Assembly: GCF_910592395.1 (NCBI RefSeq) | Contig: NC_088316.1 | Location: 2,046,001 to 2,110,000 of the forward strand | DNA from: Lineus longissimus | Lineage: Eukaryota; Nemertea; Pilidiophora; Heteronemertea; Lineidae | DNA length: 64,000 bases | Direction of reading: 5' to 3' | Shown: piece by piece, positions 36,574 through 46,793 of the stretch | Numbering within the stretch: the stretch's first letter is position 1 | Layout of the letters: each line of letters opens with the position of its first letter | The notes under the pieces: model-generated | The model's input: only the letters and a program-made list of their open reading frames with translations | Database searches by the model: none | Told to the model about the DNA's origin: nothing | Made by a program: the position numbers and the translations under genes

Positions 36574-39500
36574 CTGAAATGAAATACACTTTAAGTCAGT
36601 GCTGTTAGCACATAGTCAAATGAATAGCCCATTCGTAATGAACAAACAATAGATATTCTTGTACCAATCAAAGGAAGCTGTTGAAGGCCACAACAAATCA
36701 GTAGCTAACAAAAAACCCTGGTTTAGGCCGAGGGCAAGGTCTTGTGATGGGTTGAGTTTAAAGGCCCTGCTTACTTATCAATGCCCATTGCTCCCTCTCT
36801 GCAGTGCAGATGAATCACAGGCACAGGCCTGTCTCCTGACCGTCTGCCATGGTCATACCCCCCCCCCCCCCCCCCCGCGTAATGCAAGACATCTAAAGAA
36901 TATTAGGAGAGGGAGCTGCGCTTGTAAATAGGCTTTTTACACTCAATCACAAGCTTTGGCTGTGCTCGCCCCAACATACACATTGTACAGAAAGTGTAAA
37001 ATATGGCAAGTGTATACAATGTATACAAATAATGGCAAACTGAAACCATCACCAAACATATTTTTCAAAGATCCCAAATTGAAAAACATCGCGACAGGGC
37101 AATCGAAACAACTAACGATATCTGTTAGCATCTACATACACACTTTATACTATGATCATTCTAAATATCAGGGTAATTTTAAATTTGCCAGGTGATTTGC
37201 ATACTTTTGAAGCGATTATTTGGAGGAAAACTCGGGAGCAGTCGGTGTCATTTCAGCTGTCATTCTCACTACCATGGTCTTTACTAATACATTTTGTAGT
37301 ATACAGGGAGACGCAACTGAGTTTGCAGCCGAGGTAGAAAAAGTGACCCTGACCCCTGAGACCTTTGATGACAATCATTACCACGTGGCTTGAGCTCCGG
37401 GTACGGCTCCTGGCCTACTTTACATTATTCAACGATGCTGCTAAAATCATTGAAAATGGTTGCGCTTCGCGCTGTTTCAGGACCCGGGTTTCAGGAGTGA
37501 GAAATAGTTTCGTTTCACTCTTTGATGGAGTTGAACGAGTTTCGCTCCACTCTTACTTTGAGTGAAAATAGTTTCGCCTTACTCTTTGAAGCAATGAAAA
37601 TAGTTTGAATTCGCTTTACTCTTTCTTTCTCAAAAGGTGTCGCTACGTCATTTTGCAACAGGTTCAGTTACATCCTCAACTTCATGGCAACACTCTGTTC
37701 AAATGAAAAGAATACTGTGTCGCGGTTCGAATTTGTACGAAAAATTGCAAGAACAGTGTTTGCGTACCTTTAAATGTGACAAAGACACATGTCGTTTTGT
37801 GTTTGAGAGGAAAGACCTTTCAAGCGCTTAGGTCAATGTTGTATGGGCGTCGTGTTGGCCTACTGAGAGGTTTCCATTAATAAGCTGAGTGACAACTTCG
37901 AATCTATTTCACCTTGTATTGCTTGGAGGATTATCGCAATGCACTTTAGGATTCTACACTCCGGACGCAGTGGACCGGCCTCGTCGCTCACCCTATGAGA
38001 GAGTATGAATATGATGACGAAATGGACTGCCCCGGGAGTTAGATGACTCCAGTGAAGGAATCTCACCAGGATCATCCTGAACTTTAGTGCAACACTCAGC
38101 CTCGGCACATGCGTGCGAGGGGAGGAGCTTGCGACTGACTCTGTTATTCGAGGATGCACCAGGATGGACCTGTACTGTTAGGTCCTTATAACAGCGAGTA
38201 ACTCAAGATAAGAAATTTCGTATCGAAGGACTTTCAGTTCAGGTCACAATGCTAAATCTTGAAGACTCCTTGAAGGCCGAATCAACTCAGTGAGATGGAA
38301 TCACTTCACTTGATGTCATTACATCACCTTCTCTGGGGTTAAAAGCTCGATCTTCATTGGATACCTCAGTGAGACAAAAAGGTCATGGTAGTGGTCGTCT
38401 GCTTTGGAGTCGGAACACCAAGTGTCAAGGATCAACTCAAACGTCGGGAAAAAATACAATTTAGGTTAAACGAATCGATGATTGATTGATGAATGTGCCA
38501 TGGACCGAGGCAGACGACAGAAATAACAAGGGGTTCATTAATCCATCCACGCGAGACGCGGTGTTTACATCCTCCCACCATGACAACATTTGAAAGAAAT
38601 TACGGCGACATTATGGTCTGTTGCTTGAGATGGACCAAAGTGGATTTAAATTGGCTCCGCGCTCGGTGCATATCGTTGGATAACGGGCTTCATCTGAGAT
38701 CAGGAATTGTACTGCTGACCTAAACTTTTGCGAAAGATCTGAAGGAAACAATCTCTCTCATTCACCAATCTTGGCATTGCATATAGATACAGCGAAGTCG
38801 ATTCGTATCAGGTCCTGCGCACTGGTTTTGCCGAGAATTGAACTATATTTGAATTGGGTTTGCTGTAAGTGCTGACGCCTGGCGTTTTCAAAAGCTAACT
38901 TTAACTTGCCGAGCAGCACGGCATAGTTTTTCAATACCTATAGTCTCCCTTTAAGTGGATTATTCTAAATCAAAGTGGATTAAAAGCACTTTCTTCAAGC
39001 CTTTTATCAAAGGGGGACTATATACATGTATTACATTAAACGATCATCTTCAAAGACAATTTGAGAGGATTGATAAGAAAAAACATTCTGTATTATATTT
39101 TTAAATCTGATCTTTTTTTCATAATAGCCCCCAACAGGATTTATAGCCATCTGATGGGATCAACGAATTGAATGGAGACGGATTTTGTTTGTTGTCCTTG
39201 TGTCGTCTGATGACGATGGACACGTGACATATCAGACGAGAAAGGAAATATTGTAAAAAGGATATAAAGAATATCATGAAAGAGAAATATGACTGTCGGA
39301 GAGCACATCAAAACGAAGTAAAGCCATTCCGGTGAATTCGGAAGGGTAGGCCTACGTAATCTGGAAGTCGTGTCGGTCAAATCCCGTGCTTACTGGAGAT
39401 GGTTAGAAGGATGTTACCCCGCCGCGGCGTCGTTTGCCTACAACATTGACGCCGAAAGGAAAGGGAAGACACGATTTTTTTCTTCCAACTTCTAGGCCGA

Positions 39501-39995
39501 ATTATGTCACGTTAGGATATCATTTTTGTTTGTTAAAAAAGAATAGTGCTGGCCACTCTTTGACAGTTTAGTTCTTCTGGGAGTATTTTACTTCGAAAGC
39601 AAGTATCATTTAAAGGATTTTGTTTCACGTTTAGTGTTAGTCACGGATGTCAGCCAATATGATGAGTTCAAAAAATGATTTATAGAACCTTAGACATTTT
39701 TAAAAACGTTGTCCAATATGAGTATGTATGATATGATAATATCTCACCTGGAATATTCTATATCATATGACACTGGATTAATAACAGGATTACAGATACA
39801 TTAATGTAATCGTGGATTAGATGACATGGTTCCACGATCGAGTGCCCCAAGGTGAAATTTTATTATATCTTTTTAAAAGAGATTAAACTTTAGTGTTGGT
39901 TTCAACGTACAATAGGTGAATCCTTACATTGTTTATCGTGAAGTGTGCCAATTATATAATAGTTCATTTATAAGAACAGTTTTAAACCTTGAACC
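36574..39995. other. Intergenic region between the SLC7 gene and the coiled-coil gene
   Basis: No gene is supported here. The two flanking genes are divergent, so their promoters should both lie in this 3.4 kb, though no clear TATA or initiator can be assigned. It holds a 19-nt poly(C) run (36858-36876), a degenerate repeat around 37495-37635 (GTTTCGCTTTACTCTTTGA-like units) and a copy of repeat B. Confidence 0.55.
37954..38040 (+). repeat. Dispersed repeat B, copy 2
   Basis: CTCCGGACGCAGTGGACCGG, CCTCGTCGCTC and AAATGGACTGCCCCGGGAG match copies at 17002 and 45538. Weaker similarity continues about 70 nt further (TTAGTGCAACACTCAGC). Confidence 0.65.
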
Positions 39996-42900
39996 ATGTC
40001 AGTTCAACCAACTACGAAGCGGAAACAGGCGCGGATCCCGTCCAAAATGAACGGCGACGATCTGCTGCAACTGAAATACATGAAGAACGCCGAGATCAGC
40101 CCGCGGGTTTTGTCATTCAACATGGCGTCCCGAGTCGAAATGTCAAGAAAGATCAACTGGGGTTACAAGGAGCAGGCGCTGAATTTGGAAAAGGTGAAAA
40201 AGAGTCAGTATCTCTATTACAAACAGTTAAAGCGACTGCAGCAGGAGAAAAGGACTTTACAGCAGCAGTCGTACCGTTATAAACAAGCGGAGGCCAAGAT
40301 GGATGTTGAGCATGAGAAACGCGATCGAAGGATACGAAAGATTCTGGATGATTATGAGGAGAAATCTCGCGCCATCATTGAGGATATCTTGAAGGCGGCC
40401 AACCAGAAATCACTGAAGAAGCGGACGGTGGAGGCCGACCTGGATGCGAGTGAGGAGGATGGGGATGGAAAGAAGGATGACACTGCGAAAGAGGAGGAGA
40501 AACGGAGGGAAGCAGAGGAGAGGGAACGACAGGAAGAGGAAGACAGACAGCGAAAAGCAGAAGAGGAGGAGAGAGCGGATACCTTGGAGGAAGAGTTGTC
40601 GTCAGGTCAGGATGGGTCCCGCGGGAATGTCCGACTGAGGCAGGTCTGGAGGCCTGCTGATGCTGAGAAACACTCTGAACGGAGAGGGTCTGTCTATATT
40701 GAGTACATCTATGTGAAGCCTGGTGCTAGGACGATGACAATAGAAGTTGTGGAACCACCCAACAGTAAAACGAAGCGGCGGAAGAGCAGGGTGTCCCCGC
40801 ATCACTTTGAGAGTGACAGTGATTTAGATCATTCCGGCAAACGACGTCTGTCGATGCGGAGAAGGTCGTCCAAAACGATAGAAGTCAACTTGAAGAGCCC
40901 AAATGAACCAAAAACGGTCGTCAGAGCAAGAAGTCCGGAATTGACAAAGGGGTCGGAGGAGCAGACGACAGCTTTGCCGCCATTGAAAACTGTCGAAAAT
41001 AGGACGAAAGAACCGCCACCTAATTCTGTCCTTCTTGATAACTATCGCGAAAACGGTGTCCATGACGCCATTTCTGAGGTTGAGGACGCAAATAGTGTCG
41101 ACGTCATGGTTGACCTTCGCCCAACTTTGTCTAAAATGGAGATGCCACAGGCGTCACCCAAAGCCAGGCCGTCTCAACAGTTCAAAGCACTGCCCGCCAT
41201 CAGCGAGAACCAATCATTAGTCAACCAAGAAGTTGCTGAAGAAGAGCTTGCAGCGAATTTCAGAGAAGTAATACTCAGAGATTCACAGGTTTTGATAATA
41301 ACCCCCACCCTGCATGAGGAGGATGGGGCGTCCATCCCGGACTCAAGGTCAAGGTCAACGAGGTCCTCACGTTCAGACAGCCATAATTCTCAAAAGAGAG
41401 CAAAGAAACCTGTGAACAATATAGAGTACAATAAACAAAAGCAACGAGAGAGGGAAGAGGAGAGACAGAGGATTCTTCAGCTTCCTTACACGGCTTACAC
41501 GATGGATAAAGAGGGCAAGGTCGTTGCGATGCTCGGGCCCCCGAAACCAATGGACACCAAACCGCCGTCCAACTATCAGAAGTACAAGCGGGACAAGTTG
41601 CTTGAGAAGACGCGAGAGAAACAGACGACGGAGAATGAGACACTGCAGAAGTTTATGGGGGAGGTTGGCGATTACGGTAAGTGAAAGGGCGTTTGAACGG
41701 AAAAGGGGGGGGATATACGCTTTGACTTCTTTCGTTAAGTCTGAGATGGAAAACCAGTTTGAAAGCCTGAACATGGTTCCTTGGGGTGTATACCAGGCAT
41801 AGCCTCGTCACATTGAGGTGAAGGAGCCGTAAGTTTGGTGTAACACGTGTTCAGTCAGGTAGAGGTGAGCCCGTTGGATTCCCTCGGAGAGGTGGTTTGC
41901 CATAACTCGGAGAGGTGGTTTGCCATAATTTGGAGAGGGGGAGACCTTCAGACATGTCAGAGAGGTGGTTGCCGATTCCACAAGGGGTATAGGGTTAAAG
42001 GTTAGGAATTCGCTCCGAGTCAGAACCCAAATGTTTCCCTTTACTAAGTTGTTATCCATGTTTGGCTTCTCTATATTAAACAAGATTTCAAAACATTATC
42101 GAACAGCCGGCCGTCTGCTGTAAACCCCAAATTAAATGTTTGAAAGTCAGTATGTTAGAGACCTAACCCATAAATCTGTGTAATGCTCGAGTGACGAGTT
42201 TGAGCTTGAGTTTGGGCCAACTCTTGTTCGTTCAGAAATTGAAATTTGAAATCAAAATGTAAATGAATGTACAGATACGCATTGATGATAAATTTCAACC
42301 ACTGATATATCTGGTGGCCATAAAAAAACGTCCTCAGCTTTATTCAGAGTTAGTCGCTGATATCAAGTATGTACATACATACCTTTATATGGATAATTTG
42401 GGCGTTTTGTCTAATTTCAATAAATGTATCTTGGGCAATTTTAATCTAAAACTAAAACTGCAAGTCGAAGTTCGTTATACCTGACTGTGACGAAAATCCG
42501 TCACTGTAGTGTAATGTTGACATGTTCTAACTGTTGCGCCGAAAAGCTGTCTATAGTTCTTTTGAAGGCGTACTATAGGCAGGAGCAGGGAGGTTAAATT
42601 GGCCATCTCCAGGTGACTAATAAAAACATTAAGCGCACTTGGACATGTTAGATTCAGTGCTGAATATATTCCTCCTATACATACTTGGTTTATTATTCGA
42701 CCTGACAGTAATTGAGATACCCTTGATGATATGACACATACTCGCTTTTCATTCTCATGCTTTTTGAGTTATCAAACCATCAATCGCCTTTGTGACTCTT
42801 TGATCGAATAAGTTATTCCTGTCCATTAAAGACTTCCTTATTGAAAGGAATCTTTGTATTTGACCCACTATCACAATGATAGCAACTTTGTTAACATGTA

Positions 42901-44666
42901 CTTAATTTATTATTAAGTTATCCATGTCATCCGTTTTATTTTCATATATAAAGACACCATGTCAAATTCTGCAACTGCTTGGCGACCCAGACGGCATATG
43001 TGGTGTTTTGTTTTCAACCGATTATCAGTCCCAGTCCCCGTGTCACGATGTAGCCATCCAAGGTTAAATTCAATGTCCCTTAACCCCCTTCCACCACCCA
43101 TTCCTACTGTATTTTATCAGTCTTAAGCCTCTTGTCACGAGTGGCCATCCACCCAAGGTTGAATTCAATATTCCATACCCCCTCCCTCCACCCCTACTGT
43201 GTTTTCTTCCAAGTGCATGCACTCTTTCTTAGTGACAATTCATGGTACTCTTTAGTAATTCCTTCCTCGTTCTTATCGAACCCCTCCAATCATTTATTAA
43301 TGAATTCTTTCTTTTAGCTATCAAGAACCCCTCTACCAATACATTCCTTGGTATTATCTGTCCTCTCTACCTACAAGAATGTCTTTAAGCAAATTTATTT
43401 CTTTGTGGAATTCATTCTTCCAGCTACAAGAATCCTGATTACCTTTACCAATTCATTTCGTGGTGGAATTCGTTCTTCCAGCTACAAAAAACCTAAACGC
43501 CTTCACCAATTCGTTTCCTGATGGATTCCGTACTTCTAGCTATGCAGTAAAAAATAATTTGTCTCTTAATAAGATCTCGTTTTTTTTGTTGTTCCCAGCA
43601 ACACCGCCGGAACTCTGTCCCCTTTGTGCATATAAGTAGATGTATTAAATAGAGCATAGACTTATATCTCCAGTCAGTGCACTTATCATACTAAAAACAT
43701 ATGCTTACTCAGCTTTTGAAAATGAGATATTCTTGTCGTACTAAAGACATGCATTATTCTGAAAATGGGTCGCCGAAGTGCAAGTGATAACGATTATTAA
43801 AGAAACATTCCCTTTTCACGATGTCACGTCTGTAAACTTTTATAAGGATTTTTTTCACCAGAGTTTGTAGATCTTTATCATATATATCATGCTTTGAAGA
43901 AAAGCAATCCTATTACAATCGCAATGATTACAATGTTCCCCCGACGGCGGGTTGTCGCTACTTCTGGCGACATGCCATCACGACTTTCAGCGGCGCAAGT
44001 CATGTCCGTACGCCGTAGCTACATTACGAGTTGTCCCCAGACTGATTTAGCTGCGTCTATTCTGAAAATAGATTTGAATAATTATCAGTTTGCGCTGGAA
44101 TTGCTGTAGCACCAGTCACAATCGGGCACTGAAAGATGTCGCACTTTTATTCAGGGAAAATGCTGTATGCCGATGGATTTCCTGGTAAAATCGAATTGGG
44201 AAGTTTCGAGGGTTTCCCCGCCCAGATTTGTATCACGAAAAGACGGAGAAGACAACGCTCATGGTCAGTGGAGATAATTATCATTGCGCGAAAATTTGAA
44301 AAATTAATATTCAAATCTCATCACCACTTCTCCTATTTTCCAGTTAAAGCGATGCCGCCGCCGCCACACCCAAACCCCGACATCAGCATTGAGGAGATGG
44401 CGCACATGATCGAAGGTGAAACCAAGAAGGAGGAACCAAGAGGCAGTCGGACGAGTCTTCCCGGGAACCTTATGATATTCCTTCGGAACAAATATGACGA
44501 GTTACCAGAGGACATGGACCCTAACTCAATGGAGGCATTGGCCAGGTGTAAATATCTCCGGGACTTTGACGCGGAGGAGGCCAAGGAGGCCAAAAAGGCA
44601 GGCAGGCGAAAATCCAGCTGGCAGGTTAACGCGCAGACGGCGTCGGGCAGTTCACCCAGGACGTAG
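39996..44666 (+). CDS. Uncharacterised charged coiled-coil protein, 667 aa, two coding exons
   Basis: Exon 39996-41676 joins 44344-44666 (donor GTAAGT, acceptor TTTTCCAG, phase 1), giving 2004 nt including the stop. I do not recognise the family. Residues ~55-145 are a basic coiled coil (KSQYLYYKQLKRLQQEKR), 150-205 are almost all Glu, Lys and Arg, and 205-470 are low-complexity with many R-R-x-S sites. A second helical block follows at ~475-555 (EYNKQKQREREEERQRILQL). The second exon begins with a proline run (PPPPHPNPD), then SIEEMAHMIEG and a helical tail NSMEALARCKYLRDFDAEEA. There is no signal peptide or membrane span, so a cytoplasmic or nuclear structural role is likely. ACCATGT is an adequate start context. 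Further exons inside the intron are not excluded. Confidence 0.8.
41677..44343 (+). other. Intron of the coiled-coil gene
   Basis: This 2.7-kb intron contains a repeat whose units each carry a 3'-splice-site-like motif (43300-43555) and, just after it, TTTGTTGTTCCCAG at 43590-43603 followed by a short open stretch reading ATPPELCPLC that ends at TAG without a good donor. I see no internal exon with both splice sites. Confidence 0.55.
43300..43555 (+). repeat. 53-58-bp tandem repeat carrying acceptor-like motifs
   Basis: Five diverged units contain TGGAATTCNTTCTTCCAGCT-like sequence; the AG of this motif falls at 43316-43317, 43422-43423, 43480-43481 and 43538-43539, and one unit has lost it. 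Each is a pyrimidine tract plus (C/T)AG followed by CTACAAG or similar. Confidence 0.75.
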
Positions 44667-45381
44667 CAGACTGATGCAACGGACTGGGAATGAATTGACA
44701 ACGACACGCCCTAGCTTCACTCATAGCGAGTATGAAAATTCGTTGTTACTATAAAAAAGTCTGATGGAATAATGAGTCTGGCGATGCGGACACCAAGCAC
44801 GCCGACTCTTGAGCGACATGTGAACTAATGCTAGCGATTGTCCTGGAGGACAACTTTGTCCCGTGCAGTAGTATACACCTTTCCAGAAATGGGGCGCTGA
44901 GTGTCCGAAATAGTGATGTCATAAGGGGAAACAAGGCCTTACGGTGGAACGACAAAGGAGATAGTCATGGTTGACCAACACACTTGAATGGCTTTAATGA
45001 CGGAGAAGGGGGAATATGTTAGTTCCAATGCAAGCCACCAATTTCGGGAAGCATGTATAGTCAGTGACCCCTTGAAAAGGTGTGACCGGTGACTGTCCTA
45101 CAAGTTATTCGGAAAGGAATTTGATTAAATGGCTATAGAAACCAATGACATTCTGTACCAAGCGCACTATAGGTACTTTCGTTGCCATACACTTTATTCT
45201 AGGTATATACATAATTGTCTTTCACACCGAAAATCATATAATTTGCCTTCAAAACGCTGCTAAACCACAATTGCACTCCTGTGATAGGCTTAGGACCACT
45301 TCTGTCACAATCACAATGCACTCTATTTACGAGAAATATAAATACAGTGCACATTTACACGTATACATAATTATTTAAGGA

Positions 45382-45387
45382 AATAAA
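45382..45387 (+). promoter_or_regulatory. Candidate poly(A) signal of the coiled-coil gene
   Basis: This is the first AATAAA after the stop codon at 44664-44666, about 715 nt downstream. Confidence 0.4.
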
Positions 45388-45537
45388 AAAATTTTACATG
45401 GACGTTTTCTTCTTGGAGATATTCACAAAAATTTGAGAGAAAGCTCCGTCTGGATACTCCGGGCTGCATGTACAAGTCTTCTACCAAGGCGCAAGGCGAC
45501 ACAGTTTTATTCACCCAGCCAATGCTAAAAAATTGAC

Positions 45538-45629
45538 CACACCTCGGACCCATCAGACCGGCCTCGTCTTGTCGCCCGGTACAGAGAGGAAGGACAATCA
45601 GGAGACGAAATGGACTGCATCGGAGTTCA
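45538..45629 (+). repeat. Dispersed repeat B, copy 3
   Basis: GACCGGCCTCGTC and GACGAAATGGACTGC are shared with 37954-38040, and the intervening spacing is conserved; this copy is the most diverged of the three. Confidence 0.6.
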
Positions 45630-46690
45630 GATAACGTCATCGGGATAAAACAACGGGAGTAATGCTGAGAGAATCGGCACAACATATAAAGGTCGTGGTA
45701 TGTTAAGGTGTGATCTAACGGTCAACAGAAGCATGTTTGGGGTTCATGCTGTAGATCGTCCCCCGCCCTAAAAACGGGCGTGATTTTTTTATTTCAGGCA
45801 AAGCCTAGTTCCAATGTCTTAGCTCAGATGGCAGCACCTGATAGTGACGGTCTCGTAAAGATGTGGCAAGTGTCATACGGATTTATATACCGTGGCCCCA
45901 TGTTGTATTTAATGACTTTTGCCAATGAAAGATATACCGGCCTGGCCCCTTAGCGTAGCGGATCGAAGCCTATTTTAATGCTGCTGCACTCTGAATTCTG
46001 TCCTCACTCAAGGCAAATCAGGTCTCTTGTCCTCCTGGATGATAATACTGGTATTCCACATGCGGACAACATCAGCTTTATAATCTTACCTCGATGTTGA
46101 TGGTAGGCCCATAGCACGGAGTGTAGGAATGAGAAGTATCCTATATTGACAAAGACACATACAAAACGCCACCTTAAAAAGCAGAGACTAACACGGCAGA
46201 GCACTGTCGCAATCAACTGGACTTTCAGCTGGGACAAGTATATACTTAGGGTACAGCCTTTATTCATTTTCCTCATACTTTTTTGGGCTCTGTGGTACTT
46301 ACTGTCTCAATTGACTATGTCCAAAAACTTATCCTCAAAGACATGGTTTTAGTGACACAGCCTGCACCATTATATGCTTAAACGGCTCAAGAATCCAGAT
46401 CTTATCTCAGCAATTTCCCCTAAAGCACCCCAGAAGGACTTCTGTGACCTGCACCCTTGAACGACGATAGATGGAGGACCTTCCACATGTTGAGACGATA
46501 AACCCAATGAAATCTTGAAGTCACATCCAGGTCACACCAGGTTATCTCGGGACATATCCAAAACTATGGACCGATACATGACAAAATGCTATAAACTCAG
46601 CCAGGAGCCGTTTCGACCTTCAAGGCTCGAGGAGAGGTGCTGATCGGTTGGTTGGGTCTTGCATTTGCCTTTGTTTTGGATCGACTGCGC

Positions 46691-46750
46691 ATGTCCAGAC
46701 ATCGTCAAAATGGCCGACGTTCGGAAATAAATTTTGACATCTTGGAATAA
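46691..46750 (+). promoter_or_regulatory. Two overlapping upstream ORFs before the SLAIN start
   Basis: An ATG at 46691 opens 19 codons closing at 46750, and within it, in another frame, AAAATGGCC at 46710 opens a six-codon frame MADVRK closing at 46730. The second has a near-optimal context. Both end before the SLAIN ATG at 46794, so they could reduce its translation if transcription starts upstream of them. Confidence 0.4.
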
Positions 46751-46793
46751 ATCTATGATTTTGTGCCTCGAATTTGTCAGTAATTACAAACCA

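Larger units (their letters stand above)
44667..46690. other. 3'UTR of the coiled-coil gene and intergenic DNA up to the SLAIN gene
   Basis: The first ~720 nt to the AATAAA at 45382 are probably 3'UTR. Beyond lie a copy of repeat B (45538-45629), two tRNA A-box-like stretches (TTAGCTCAGATGGCAGC near 45820 and CCTTAGCGTAGCGG near 45950) without a B box, and nothing else I can name. The SLAIN promoter should be in the last few hundred bases. Confidence 0.5.

Noticed and set aside
45800-45960. tRNA A-box-like stretches and a 51-codon frame after TTATTTCAG
   Set aside because: No B box follows either A box, and the frame has no donor or family match.
46734-46793. In-frame ATG 20 codons upstream of the chosen SLAIN start
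   Set aside because: The extra residues have no counterpart in known SLAIN proteins and the ATG at 46794 has the better context.
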